NCBI RefSeq assembly: GCF_039534915.1
Contig: NZ_BAAAWE010000001.1
Coordinates: forward strand, 3,162,001-3,226,000
Reading direction: 5' to 3'
Length of the DNA stretch: 64,000 bases
DNA from: Streptomyces roseofulvus
Lineage (GTDB): Bacteria; Actinomycetota; Actinomycetes; Streptomycetales; Streptomycetaceae
The first letter of the stretch is position 1. Each line of letters begins with the position of its first letter. The position numbers and the translations under genes are program-made. The notes below the pieces were generated by a model. It had not been told where the DNA came from. It saw only the letters and a program-made list of their open reading frames with translations, and searched no databases. Positions 37,676-47,160 of this stretch are shown one piece after another.

Positions 37676-38059
37676 ATGGATGATCGAGTCAGACGCAGGG
37701 TGGGCATCCTCGTGGGTGTCGGGCTGGCCGGGGGGCTGCTTCCCGGGGTCACGATGGGGGCGGAGACGGTCGACGTCCTGCTCTCCGTGATGATCGCGAC
37801 GATGGTGATCGTGGTGCTCACCCAGCTCGTGTTCATCGGGCCCTCGGGGCGGGTGCCGGTGCGGATGCTCCTCGTGTTCGGGGGGCTGGGGTTTCTTCAG
37901 GACGCGCTGATCTGGTGGTTGCTGTCCTGGCTGGCGCCGAAGATCTCGGCGATGCACGTCGAGGGGTGGGGGACGATCCTGCTCGCCGCGCTCCTCACCC
38001 GTACCGCGATGGTCGTCGCCTCGCAGCTGACCTCGCGGACGGAGATCGCGGCGGACTGA
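37676..38059 (+). CDS. Small four-helix membrane protein
   Basis: This 127-residue protein has about four hydrophobic helices (ILVGVGLAGGLLPGV, VLLSVMIATMVIVVLTQLVFI, MLLVFGGLGFLQDALIWWLL, TILLAALLTRTAMVVAS). The family is not recognised. It lies just upstream of the kinase cluster, 71 bp before the pseudokinase, and could be a partner membrane protein. Confidence that it is a gene is good; the function is unknown. Confidence 0.65.
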   Translation: MDDRVRRRVGILVGVGLAGGLLPGVTMGAETVDVLLSVMIATMVIVVLTQLVFIGPSGRVPVRMLLVFGGLGFLQDALIWWLLSWLAPKISAMHVEGWGTILLAALLTRTAMVVASQLTSRTEIAAD

Positions 38060-38130
38060 CGGTCTCGCCGCCGCGCGCCCTCGGTAGGCTCGCCACCGAG
38101 AGGCGATGACGACGGCGGGGGGACGCACAG

Positions 38131-39105
38131 GTGGAGACGGCGCGCGCGCACGGGGCTCCCGGTTCCGGGGCGTCGGGGCGCATCGGTCCGTACCGGCTGA
38201 TCACGCGGCTCGACCCGCCCGGCTCCCCCGCCCTCCCCTGCCGCCGGTTCGTCGCGCGCGGCGGCGACGGGGAGACCGTGCTGCTGAGCGTGGCGCCGCC
38301 CGGCGGCGATCCGCGCGCGTTCGCCGCCGAGGCCGAGGAGGCGCGGCGACTGCCGGCGCCCTGGTTCGAGCCGGTCGGGCGGGTGTCGGGGGCCGGTGAG
38401 CGGCAGGCGTGGTACGCCGCGCCGTTCCGGCCCGCGCTGCCGCTGCCCGTGGCGCTCGCCGTGCACGGCGGGCCGCTGCCGGAGGCGACCGTACGGGCGG
38501 TCGGCGCGGCCCTCGCCGAGGGGCTGGCCGCCGCGCACGCGCAGGGGTTCACGCACGCCGGGATCTCCCCCGCCGCCGTGCTGCTGACCGCCGACGGCCC
38601 CCGTCTCACCTGCCACGGCGCCGTCCGGGCCGCCGGGCCCGACGGCGTGCCGCGCGCCGGGCTTCCCGGGCTCGACCCGGGCGCGCTGGCGCCGGAGCAG
38701 GCCACCGGCGGCCGGCCCCGACCGCCGGGTGACGTGTTCGCGCTCGGCGCCGTCCTCGCGTACGCCGCCACCGGCCACACCGTCCCGGAGAGCGCCGAGC
38801 TCCCGCCCGCCCTGCGCGGCCCCGTCCTGTCCTGCCTGACCCGCGACCCCGCGCACCGCCCCACCGCCGCCGCCCTGCTGCCCGCGCTGGCGCCGCCGGC
38901 CCCGCACGCGACCGTGCTGAACTCCGCCGCGTCCCTCCTCGCGCCCGGCTGGCTGCCCGGCCGGGTCGTCGCCGCGCTCGCCCGCCAGTCCGCCGAACTC
39001 CTCGCGGCGGAGACCGAGACGGACGCCCGCGACGAGGCCCGCTCCTTCGCCGCGCTCCCCACCGCGCCCGCGCCCGCCCGCCCGCACGACCCCCGACGGA
39101 CCTGA
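38131..39105 (+). CDS. Kinase-fold protein, predicted pseudokinase
   Basis: This 324-residue protein has a recognisable protein-kinase fold but lacks the catalytic residues. The glycine-rich loop is absent (LDPPGSPAL), the VAIK lysine is Ser (VLLSVAPP), HRDLKPSN reads HAGISPAAVLL and DFG reads CHG (TCHGAVRAA). The C-lobe is intact (GDVFALGAVLAYAATG, DPAHRPTAAALL). It therefore probably cannot phosphorylate and may regulate the two downstream kinases. The GTG start has a GGGGGG site. It ends 5 bp before the next kinase. Confidence 0.8.
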   Translation: METARAHGAPGSGASGRIGPYRLITRLDPPGSPALPCRRFVARGGDGETVLLSVAPPGGDPRAFAAEAEEARRLPAPWFEPVGRVSGAGERQAWYAAPFRPALPLPVALAVHGGPLPEATVRAVGAALAEGLAAAHAQGFTHAGISPAAVLLTADGPRLTCHGAVRAAGPDGVPRAGLPGLDPGALAPEQATGGRPRPPGDVFALGAVLAYAATGHTVPESAELPPALRGPVLSCLTRDPAHRPTAAALLPALAPPAPHATVLNSAASLLAPGWLPGRVVAALARQSAELLAAETETDARDEARSFAALPTAPAPARPHDPRRT

Positions 39106-39110
39106 ACCCG

Positions 39111-41279
39111 ATGCTGTCGCCCCTGACCCATGACGATCCCGCCGCGATCGGTACGTACCGGCTCCTCGCCCGCCTCGGCTCGGGCGGCATGGGGACGGTG
39201 TACCTCGGGCGCTCCCCCGGCGGCCGGGTCGTCGCGCTGAAGACGCTGCACGCCCGGCTCGCCGCCGATCCGGTGTTCCGGGGGCGGTTCCGGCTGGAGA
39301 CGGACGCGGCCCGGATCATCGGCGGGCGGCACGGCGCGGCCGTCGTCGACGCCGATCCGCTGGCGGAGACGCCCTGGCTGGCGACCGAGTACGTGCTGGG
39401 GCCGCCGCTCGACCGGGCGGTGAGGCTCGGCGGGCCGCTGCCCGAGCCGACGGTACGGGCCCTGGGCGCGGCGCTCGCCGGGGCGCTCGGGCGGCTGCAC
39501 GCCTCGGACGTGGTGCACCGGGACCTGAAGCCCTCGAACGTCCTGGTCACCGCGTACGGGCCGAAGATCATCGACTTCGGCATCGCCCGGGCCGCCGGCG
39601 ACGACCACCTGACCCGCGCGGGCTCGGCGGCCGGCACGCCCGCCTACATGTCGCCGGAGCAGGCGGGCGGCCTCGAACACGCCCCGGCCGGCGACGTGTT
39701 CGCGCTCGCCGGGGTGCTGCTCTTCGCCGCCACCGGCCACGGCCCGTTCGGCACCGGCTCCCCCGCCGACCTGCTCTACCGCGTCCGGTACGCCGAACCC
39801 GACCTCTCCGGGCTGCCGCCGGGCCTGGTCCCGCTGCTCTCCGCCTGTCTGGCGAAGGACCCGGCCGCCCGCCCCACCACGGACGTCCTCACCGCGCGAC
39901 TCCACGACGGGCAGGGGGAGTTCGCCGACCATCTGCCGCCGGTCGTGCTCGCCGACATCGCCCGGCGGGCGACGGACGTGTGGCTGCCGCTGCCGGAGCG
40001 GCTGCCGGCCCCGGAGGCCGACCCGTACGCGGAGACCCGGCCCGCCGCCGCGGGGGCCGGCCGCTCGCCCTCCCGGCGCCGCTTCCTGGCGCTCGGCGGC
40101 GGCGTCCTGCTCGCCGCGGGAGGCGCGGGCGGGGTGCTCTGGGCGACCCGCGACACGGACCGGTCCACCGGCGCGCAGCTGCCGAAGGCGCCGCTGCTCG
40201 GCGACGCGCCGGACTCGCTCTGGAACGCGAACCTGCTGGTCCCCAAGATCGCCAGGGACCGTGCCTTCCCGCTGGTCGCCGGCGACCGGGTCGCGGTCCC
40301 CGCCGGGCTCGGCGTCGCCTTCACGGACACCGGCTCGGGCGAGACCGCCGGCGTCTGCACGGTGGACACGGCCTGGCGGGCCCTCGCCACCGACGGGACC
40401 GAGGTGTACGCCGTCCCCCGGAAGCCGGAGGACGCCCACCACGACTTCGCCTTCCACACGATCGACACGGACCGGTTCGAACTCCGCCGGCCCGGCACCC
40501 GGGTGCGGGGCCTCAACGCCAACATGGCGGCGACCCAGCTCCCGTGCGTGGCGGACGGGATCATGTACGTCGGGGGCGCCACCGGCACCCGGGCGGACTT
40601 CGGCGAGAACCTGATCGCCGCCGTCGACGTCCGCACGGGCCGGGAGCTGTGGCGGGCCCGGCCCGTCGAGCCGCCGCGGGAGGACACCCCGCCCGTCACC
40701 GCCGCCGCGGTCCGCGACGGCCGGTTCGTCGCCGTCGAGTGGACCGCCGACACGCTGCGGACCGGCCGGCTGCTGCTCGTCGTCCGGGACGCCCGCACCG
40801 GCGCCGTCCGCTGGAGGCAGCCCGTCGTCCTCCCGGCCGAACGGATCTGCCTGGACGGCACCCACGTCTACTCCGGTGGCCCCGACCTCGTCGCCCGCCG
40901 GCTCACGGACGGGAGCGAGGCATGGCGGCTCCCGGCCGGGACGAACGACGCGTATGCCGCCCCCGAGCTCCGCGACGGGACCCTGTACACGGTGTCGGAG
41001 ACGGGTGCGCACGCCTTCGCGCCGGACTCCGGGAAGCGGCTGTGGCAGGAGTCGGCTCCGCAGGACAACCCGCCGCTGTACGCCTCGGAGCAGTACCTCG
41101 CCGTGGGCCCGGGGCACCTCTTCTACCGGACCCGCCTCGGCCTCGCCGCGGTGGACCTGAGGACCCGCCGCCGCTCCTGGGTGTACCAGACGGACGCCGA
41201 CCACTTCGTCGAACTCCCGGAGCGCCGGCGGATGTTCGGCGTCGGTGCCGATTCCCTCATCGCCCTCCCCCTGAACTGA
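39111..41279 (+). CDS. Membrane Ser/Thr protein kinase with PQQ-type beta-propeller
   Basis: This 722-residue protein has a kinase domain (residues ~14-270) with a G-loop LGSGGMGTVY, catalytic Lys44, HRDLKPSN (136-143) and DFG (155-157), so it is probably active. A twin-arginine-like motif SRRRFLALGG then leads into a membrane helix (325-345). A C-terminal ~370-residue PQQ-like beta-propeller follows, with repeats such as GRELWRARPVEP and DSGKRLWQES. The propeller faces outside and may bind a ligand. It is translationally coupled to the pseudokinase. Ligand and targets are unknown. Confidence 0.9.
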   Translation: MLSPLTHDDPAAIGTYRLLARLGSGGMGTVYLGRSPGGRVVALKTLHARLAADPVFRGRFRLETDAARIIGGRHGAAVVDADPLAETPWLATEYVLGPPLDRAVRLGGPLPEPTVRALGAALAGALGRLHASDVVHRDLKPSNVLVTAYGPKIIDFGIARAAGDDHLTRAGSAAGTPAYMSPEQAGGLEHAPAGDVFALAGVLLFAATGHGPFGTGSPADLLYRVRYAEPDLSGLPPGLVPLLSACLAKDPAARPTTDVLTARLHDGQGEFADHLPPVVLADIARRATDVWLPLPERLPAPEADPYAETRPAAAGAGRSPSRRRFLALGGGVLLAAGGAGGVLWATRDTDRSTGAQLPKAPLLGDAPDSLWNANLLVPKIARDRAFPLVAGDRVAVPAGLGVAFTDTGSGETAGVCTVDTAWRALATDGTEVYAVPRKPEDAHHDFAFHTIDTDRFELRRPGTRVRGLNANMAATQLPCVADGIMYVGGATGTRADFGENLIAAVDVRTGRELWRARPVEPPREDTPPVTAAAVRDGRFVAVEWTADTLRTGRLLLVVRDARTGAVRWRQPVVLPAERICLDGTHVYSGGPDLVARRLTDGSEAWRLPAGTNDAYAAPELRDGTLYTVSETGAHAFAPDSGKRLWQESAPQDNPPLYASEQYLAVGPGHLFYRTRLGLAAVDLRTRRRSWVYQTDADHFVELPERRRMFGVGADSLIALPLN

Positions 41280-41307
41280 TACGACCCGGACAAGGACGTG
41301 ACCTTCC

Positions 41308-43389
41308 GTGAACCCCCTCGGCTTCGGCGACCCGCTCCGGCTCGGGCCGTACCGTCTCGTCGGCGTGCTGGGCGAGGGCGGCATGGGCAAGGTGTACCTC
41401 GCGGCGGGGCGGGACGGGCGGCCCGCCGCCGTGAAGGTGCTGCGCCCCGAACTCGCCCACGACCCGGACCTCGCCCGGCGGTTCGTGCGCGAGGCGCACA
41501 CCGCGGCGGCCGTGGAGAGTCCCGGGGTGGCCCGGGTCCTCGCCGCCGAGGTGGAGGGCGGACGGCCGTGGATCGCCACGGAGTTCCTGTCCGGGCCCAC
41601 CCTCGAAGAGGCCGTCGCCCGGTACGGGCCGCTGGACGAGCAGGCGGTACGGATGCTCGCGGCGGCGCTCGGCGAGACGCTGCGGGACGTGCACGCGGCC
41701 GGGCTCGTGCACCGGGACGTCAAGCCGGCGAACATCGTGCTCACCGCCGACGGGCCCCGGCTGATCGACTTCGGCATCGCCCGCCCCGAGCACGGCCTCA
41801 CCCTCACCACCACCGGCCAGATCCCCGTCACGCCCGGCTACGGGGCGCCCGAGCAGGTCCTCGGGCAGCGGGTGACGGGCGCCGCCGACGTGTTCTCGCT
41901 GGGCGCGGTGCTCGTGTACGCGGCGACCGGCCGGCGCGCCTACGACGGCCCGCACGTCGCCGCCGTGCAGTACGCGGTCGTCCACGAGCGGCCGGACCTC
42001 GGCGGGCTGCCGCCCGCGCTGCACCCGCTCGTCGCCCCCTGCTTCCAGCACGACCCGGCGCTGCGGCCGACGCCCGAGCAGATCGCCCGCGCCTTCGCCC
42101 CGCAGGGCTCCGGCGGTCGGAAGGCCCGGGAGGTGTGGCGTCGGGGGCCGCTGCACGAGGAGGCGAAGGGGCGGGAGGCGGAGATCCGGCGGCTGACGGC
42201 GGCCACCGTCGTCCCGGGTCCGGACGGTGCCGGTGCGCGAGGGCCGTCCCGGCGGCGCGTCCTCGCCGGCTGGGGCGCGGGCGGTGCGCTGCTCCTCGCC
42301 GGGGGCGGCGGGACCGCCTGGTGGCTGCTCGGCGGGAAGGGGGCGGAGCCGCCGGCGGCCGGGGACGCCCCGGCCGCGGCGCTGCTGGAGGGGAAGAACG
42401 CGGGCATCCGCCCGAAGCCCCTGTGGGGGCCGCTGGAGGCGGCCGCCTCGGGCCCCCTGCCGACGCCGGTGGTCCTGCGCGACGTGGTGGTCTTCGCGGC
42501 CCGGGACGGCGGTCTCACCGCGCTGCGGGTGGTCGACGGCACGGCGAAGTGGACCCACCGGGAGCTCTCCGCCCGGGCCGGCCAGGTGGCGGTGAACGAC
42601 GACGAGTTCGCCTGCGCCGACGCCTCGGGGCGGCTGTCGGTGCGGAACGCGTCCACCGGCGAGGAGGCGTGGGCGGTGGACGGCGCCGAGGCCGCGCTGT
42701 TCCTGGCCGCCACGCCCGAGGGCGTCTACTTCCTGACCTCGGCGGGGAAGCTGCGGGCCGTGGACACGGCGGGGCGGCGGATCCGCTGGACGGCGGAGTC
42801 GGCGGAGGACCCGGCGGGCGCCTCCGTCCCGCTCGCCGCCGCCGGTCCCGGCCGGCTCGTGCTGGCGGGGACGAACGGCGACCTCACCGTCCTGGACACG
42901 GCGGACGGGCGGACGGCGTGGAGCGTGAAGGGCAAGGCGTCCAAGGCCCTCCAGCCGGCGATCGAGGGCGACACGGTCTACGCCGGCGGGGAGGTGCTCA
43001 GCGCGTTCGCCCTCGCGGACGGCGAGCGCCGCTGGGAGGTGAAGGGGTACGGCGACTGGGGGCCGCCGGTGCCCGACGCGGACGGTCTGACCGTGACCAG
43101 CGGCGGTCTGGCGTACCGCTACCTGAAGGACGGCACGCGGACCGACCTGTGGATCGTCACGCTGGTCAGCCCCTATCCGTCGATGCAGCCGCCGGTGGTG
43201 CAGGGCGACTGGATCTGGGTGGTCGAGGGCAACCACACGGAGGCGGGCGTCTCGGCCCTCTCCAAGTCCGCGAAGGACCGCCTGTGGACCTACGAGCGGG
43301 AGAACCCGGGCCCGTGGGCGGTGGCCGCCGCCGGGAACCGGGTCTTCCTCCTCAGCAGGGGCAGGATCGTGGCGATGCCCACCGCCTGA
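41308..43389 (+). CDS. Membrane Ser/Thr protein kinase with PQQ-type beta-propeller, paralog
   Basis: This 693-residue protein has the same layout as the upstream kinase: G-loop LGEGGMGKVY, Lys43, HRDVKPAN (135-142), DFG (154-156). A twin-arginine-like SRRRVLAGWG before a membrane helix (about 320-343) and a C-terminal beta-propeller follow. Sequence identity to the first is partial, so this is an old tandem duplication. It starts at GTG with AAGGAC upstream, 28 bp after the previous stop. Both kinases are probably co-expressed; the targets are unknown. Confidence 0.9.
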   Translation: MNPLGFGDPLRLGPYRLVGVLGEGGMGKVYLAAGRDGRPAAVKVLRPELAHDPDLARRFVREAHTAAAVESPGVARVLAAEVEGGRPWIATEFLSGPTLEEAVARYGPLDEQAVRMLAAALGETLRDVHAAGLVHRDVKPANIVLTADGPRLIDFGIARPEHGLTLTTTGQIPVTPGYGAPEQVLGQRVTGAADVFSLGAVLVYAATGRRAYDGPHVAAVQYAVVHERPDLGGLPPALHPLVAPCFQHDPALRPTPEQIARAFAPQGSGGRKAREVWRRGPLHEEAKGREAEIRRLTAATVVPGPDGAGARGPSRRRVLAGWGAGGALLLAGGGGTAWWLLGGKGAEPPAAGDAPAAALLEGKNAGIRPKPLWGPLEAAASGPLPTPVVLRDVVVFAARDGGLTALRVVDGTAKWTHRELSARAGQVAVNDDEFACADASGRLSVRNASTGEEAWAVDGAEAALFLAATPEGVYFLTSAGKLRAVDTAGRRIRWTAESAEDPAGASVPLAAAGPGRLVLAGTNGDLTVLDTADGRTAWSVKGKASKALQPAIEGDTVYAGGEVLSAFALADGERRWEVKGYGDWGPPVPDADGLTVTSGGLAYRYLKDGTRTDLWIVTLVSPYPSMQPPVVQGDWIWVVEGNHTEAGVSALSKSAKDRLWTYERENPGPWAVAAAGNRVFLLSRGRIVAMPTA

Positions 43390-43399
43390 CGCCCGCGGT

Positions 43400-45727
43400 C
43401 TAGGGGGTCGCCGCCACCGCCGCCTGCGGCCGGATCGGCAGCCGGTTGACCGGGCGGCCGGTCGCCGCGCGGACCGCGGCCGCCACCGCCGCGGGCGAGG
43501 TGACGACCGGGACGGCGCTCGCCGCCTTCGCGCCGAAGGGGGCGACGACGTCCCGCTCCTCGACGAGCTTCACGATCCGGATGTCCGGGGCGTCCAGCGA
43601 GGTCGGCAGCGCGTAGCCGGTGAAGTCCGGGTGGCGGACCAGGCCGCGGGCGGTGCGCAGGTTCTCGGTGAGGGCCGCGCCGACGCCCTGGGTGACGCCG
43701 GCCTCGATGCGGGTGGCGAGCTGGGCGGGGTTGAGGACGCGGCCGACGTCCTGGGCGACGGCCATCTCCACGACCCGGACGGCGCCGAGTTCGATGTCGA
43801 CGTCGACGACCGCGCGGATCGCGCAGAAGGCGAGGCCGACGAAGGCGTCGCCCTGCCCGGACTCGTCCAGCGGCTCGGTGGGGTGCGGGCGGCACTGGGC
43901 GGTGGCCCACAGCTCCTTGCCGTGCATCTCCTCGGCGACGGTGGTCGAGAGGACCCCGTCGTACGAGGTGATCTTGCCGTCGCTGATCTGGAGCAGCTCG
44001 GTCGACATGCCGAACTTGTGGGCCAGCGGCTGGAGGAGCTGGGTGCGGACCATCTTGGCGGCGCGCTCGACGGCGCCGCCGGAGACCCAGGTGTGCCGGC
44101 CGTGGGTGGCGGCGCCGGCCGGGGGCTGGTCGGTGTCGACGGGGGCCACGTGGACCTCGTCGACGCCGAGGGTCTCCTGGACGATCTGGCGGGCGAGGGT
44201 GGTGAAGCCCGACCCGGTGTCCACCGCCGAGCAGATGACGGTGGCGACGCCGTCGAGGACCCGGACGGTGGCGGTGGACACCTCGTCGGTGCCCTCGGCG
44301 CCGAGCATGTGCACCATGCCGAGCGCGTAACCCACGCCCCGCCGCACGGCGCCGGGTTCGCCCGCGCCCTCCGGCCCGCCGGGCAGCAGCCAGTCCTCCT
44401 CGGGGGTGTCCTTCGGGAGGGCGGGCAGCGGGAAGTCCCTCACGGCGGCGAGGAGTTCGGCGACGGGGGCGGGGCAGGTGACGGTCTGGCCGGTGGGCAG
44501 CAGATCGCCGGTGGACATGACGTTCCGCATGCGCAGCTCGGCGGGGTCGATGCCGAGGCGGGCGGCGAGCTTGTCCATCTGGGCCTCGTACGCGGCGCAG
44601 ACCTGCATCGCGCCCTCGCCGCGGACGTGTCCGGACGGCGGGTTGTTGGTGCGGACCGCCCAGCCCTCGACGAAGGCGTGGGGGACGACGTACGGGCCGC
44701 AGGCGAAGGCGACGGCGGCGGCGAGGGACTCGGACGAGGAGTCGGCGTACGCGCCGGCGTCCAGCAGGATCTGGGCCTCCACCTTCACCAGGCGGCCCTC
44801 GGCGTCGGCGTGGTGGCGGTAGCGCAGCAGGGTGGGGTGCCGGTGGGCGTGGCCGAGGAAGGACTCCTCGCGGGTGGCGGTGAGCTTGACCGGGCAGCCG
44901 GTGCGCAGCGCGAGCAGTCCGAGGGGGATCTGGAAGCCGGGGTCCTCGCGGTCGCCGGTGGCGCCGGGGACGCCGGTGACGACGACCTTGACCTGCTCGG
45001 GGGTGAGGCCGAAGCAGGCGGCGGCGAGGTCGCGGTCGGTGTGCGGGTCGGTGGAGGCGGTGTACAGCTCGACGCCGCCGTCCGGGCGGGGCACGGCCAG
45101 TCCGGCCTCGGCGCCGATGGGGGCGGGGTCCTGGCGGCCGACCCGGTAGAGGCCCTCGACGACGATCTCGCCGGTGGCCTCGGGGTCGCCGAAGCGCAGC
45201 GGGATGTGCCGGATCAGGTTGCCGTCGGGGTGGAGGGGTTCGGCCTCGAACGCCTTCTCCGGGTCGGTGACGGGCTCCAGGAGCTCGTACTCGACGAGGA
45301 TGGCGGCGGTGGCGAGCCGGGCGGTGTCGGGGTGGTCGGCGGCGACGGCGGCGATGGCCTCGCCGTGGTGCCGGACGAGTCCGTCGGCGAAGACGGGCCG
45401 GTCGGCGACGCGCCGGCCGTAGGTGGCCGCGCCGGGCACGTCGGCGGCCGTCACCACGGCCCGTACGCCGGGCATGGCCTCGGCGGCGGAGGTGTCGACG
45501 GAGACGATCCGGGCGTGGGCGTGCGGGGAGCGCAGGATGGCGGCCCACAGCAGGCCCTCGGCCCACAGGTCGGAGGCGTACGGGAAGGTGCCCTCGGCCT
45601 TGGCGCGGGCGTCGGCCTGCGGGAGGGAGGCGCCGAGTCCGAGGACCGGGGTCTCGGGCTCCGGCGCGGCCCCGGCGGCCTCCGCGAAGGGGAGTGTGGG
45701 AATGGCGGTGGTCGCGTCGCTGCTCAC
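43400..45727 (-). CDS. Molybdenum hydroxylase, molybdopterin-binding subunit
   Basis: This 775-residue protein is of the xanthine/aldehyde dehydrogenase family, with the MOCO-binding domain in its C-terminal two-thirds. The substrate-channel motif usually GGGFGGKE reads GATGDRED. The conserved C-terminal GxGE glutamate region reads FGAKAASAVPVV, so the catalytic Glu appears to be missing. Such changes occur in Streptomyces-specific paralogs of unknown activity. The GTG start overlaps the iron-sulfur subunit stop by 4 bp. It is convergent with the kinase gene (stops 10 bp apart). Confidence 0.8.
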   Translation of the reverse strand: MSSDATTAIPTLPFAEAAGAAPEPETPVLGLGASLPQADARAKAEGTFPYASDLWAEGLLWAAILRSPHAHARIVSVDTSAAEAMPGVRAVVTAADVPGAATYGRRVADRPVFADGLVRHHGEAIAAVAADHPDTARLATAAILVEYELLEPVTDPEKAFEAEPLHPDGNLIRHIPLRFGDPEATGEIVVEGLYRVGRQDPAPIGAEAGLAVPRPDGGVELYTASTDPHTDRDLAAACFGLTPEQVKVVVTGVPGATGDREDPGFQIPLGLLALRTGCPVKLTATREESFLGHAHRHPTLLRYRHHADAEGRLVKVEAQILLDAGAYADSSSESLAAAVAFACGPYVVPHAFVEGWAVRTNNPPSGHVRGEGAMQVCAAYEAQMDKLAARLGIDPAELRMRNVMSTGDLLPTGQTVTCPAPVAELLAAVRDFPLPALPKDTPEEDWLLPGGPEGAGEPGAVRRGVGYALGMVHMLGAEGTDEVSTATVRVLDGVATVICSAVDTGSGFTTLARQIVQETLGVDEVHVAPVDTDQPPAGAATHGRHTWVSGGAVERAAKMVRTQLLQPLAHKFGMSTELLQISDGKITSYDGVLSTTVAEEMHGKELWATAQCRPHPTEPLDESGQGDAFVGLAFCAIRAVVDVDIELGAVRVVEMAVAQDVGRVLNPAQLATRIEAGVTQGVGAALTENLRTARGLVRHPDFTGYALPTSLDAPDIRIVKLVEERDVVAPFGAKAASAVPVVTSPAAVAAAVRAATGRPVNRLPIRPQAAVAATP

Positions 45728-47160
45728 GCCCTGCCTCCGTCGTGCTGGTGCGGGATGCGGGCCGAGGCGTCGTCCTCGCCCGCGGTGACGTGTTCGCCGG
45801 CGGCGCGCTCGGCGATGACGTCCTCCACGGCCTGGAGCACGCCGTTGTAGCCGGAGCAGCGGCAGAGGTTGCCGGCGAGGGCCTGGCGGGTCTCCAGCTC
45901 GGTGGGGGCGTGGTTGCCTTCGAGCAGGTCGTGCACGGTCATGCACATGCCCGGGATGCAGAAGCCGCACTGCACGGTGCCGCAGCGCGAGAGCGCACGC
46001 TGGACGTCGGACGGCTCGCCGTCCACCGCGAGCCCCTCGACGGTCCGCACCTCGCACCCGGCGGTGGTCGCGGCCGGCACCAGGCAGGAGGCCACGAGCC
46101 GCCCGTCGACCTGGACGTTGCACGCCCCGCACTCGCCCTGCGAGCAGCCGTCCTTGGCGCCGGCGAGACCGAGCCGCTCGCGGAGCACGTAGAGCAGCGA
46201 CTCGCCGATCCAGGAGTCGGTGACGGGCCGGTCGGCGCCGTTGACCCGCAGCACGTAGGAGGTGTGCGGGTGCTCGTCGCTGTCGACGGAGGTGTACGAG
46301 GGCACCGGGGCGTCCGGTGCGGCCCCGGCGGCCACGACGGCCGCGTCCGCCTCCGTCCGCGCCGCCGGCGCGTGCTCGTGGTCCGGTTCGGGTTCGGGCC
46401 CCGGCTCCGGTTCCGCGGCGGGCTCGGTCACCGGCTCCGCCACGGCCTCCGGCACCGCCCACGGCGCCGGCGCGCCGCCGGGCAGGGTCGGTGGGGCCTG
46501 CTCGTACGAGACGGGCTCGGGCGACGCGTCGAGGGCCGCCTCGGCGGGCGCGCCGGCGACCGGCACGTCCAGGGGCGCGTCCAGGGGCGCGGCCGGCGGC
46601 ACGTCCGACGGCAGCTCCACGGCCTCCGGGACCACCGGCATCTCCGGGACCACCGGCATCTCCGGCACCGCAGGCACCACCGGCACGTCGGCCACCACCG
46701 GCGCCTCGGCAACCACCGGCATCTCCGGCACCACCGGCTCCGCCGGGTACGCGGTGAGCCCGTCCGCCGGCAGCTCCCACTGCCCGGTCCCGCCGAAGTG
46801 CCACTCCGCCGTCGCGTGCGGGTCGTGCTCCACGTACGGCCGGACCACCGGCGCGCCCGCGCTCTCGTCGCCGTACCCGTGCGGCTCGGGGCCCTGCTCC
46901 GGGAAGCCCTGCCCGGGCTCCGGGGCGAAGAACTCGACGCCCTCGGCCGGCTGCGCGAGCGGCTGGAGCGGCACGATCATCGGCGGCGTGTAGCCGTGGC
47001 CGGGGGCCTCCAGGGGGACGCCGTCCAGCATGAACTCCGGCGGCAGATGGACGAAGGCGGTCGCGCCCTCGTCGTACCCCTCGCTCTGCGGGATCGGCTC
47101 CCAGCCGCCCGGCGCGGCCGGGGCCGCGGTCTCGTTCTGCTCGTGGTTGCCGGTGTTCAC
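45724..47160 (-). CDS. Molybdenum hydroxylase, [2Fe-2S] subunit with long N-terminal extension
   Basis: The 478-residue protein has the electron-transfer domain only in its last ~178 residues (from about residue 300, SYVLRVNGADRPV). There are plant-type (CSQGECGACN...SCL) and xanthine-dehydrogenase-type (CGFC...CRCSGY) [2Fe-2S] motifs. The first ~300 residues form an unusual Pro/Val/Glu/Ala-rich extension, with repeated PVVPEM units about 142-178. Typical subunits are ~160 residues. The GTG start overlaps the FAD subunit stop by 4 bp (GTGA). The extension may tether the enzyme or bind a partner; no function is known. Confidence 0.85.
   Translation of the reverse strand: MNTGNHEQNETAAPAAPGGWEPIPQSEGYDEGATAFVHLPPEFMLDGVPLEAPGHGYTPPMIVPLQPLAQPAEGVEFFAPEPGQGFPEQGPEPHGYGDESAGAPVVRPYVEHDPHATAEWHFGGTGQWELPADGLTAYPAEPVVPEMPVVAEAPVVADVPVVPAVPEMPVVPEMPVVPEAVELPSDVPPAAPLDAPLDVPVAGAPAEAALDASPEPVSYEQAPPTLPGGAPAPWAVPEAVAEPVTEPAAEPEPGPEPEPDHEHAPAARTEADAAVVAAGAAPDAPVPSYTSVDSDEHPHTSYVLRVNGADRPVTDSWIGESLLYVLRERLGLAGAKDGCSQGECGACNVQVDGRLVASCLVPAATTAGCEVRTVEGLAVDGEPSDVQRALSRCGTVQCGFCIPGMCMTVHDLLEGNHAPTELETRQALAGNLCRCSGYNGVLQAVEDVIAERAAGEHVTAGEDDASARIPHQHDGGRA

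Noticed and set aside
37995..41831. Very long minus-strand frame across the kinase cluster
   Set aside because: It shows no protein family features; the plus strand kinases are certain.
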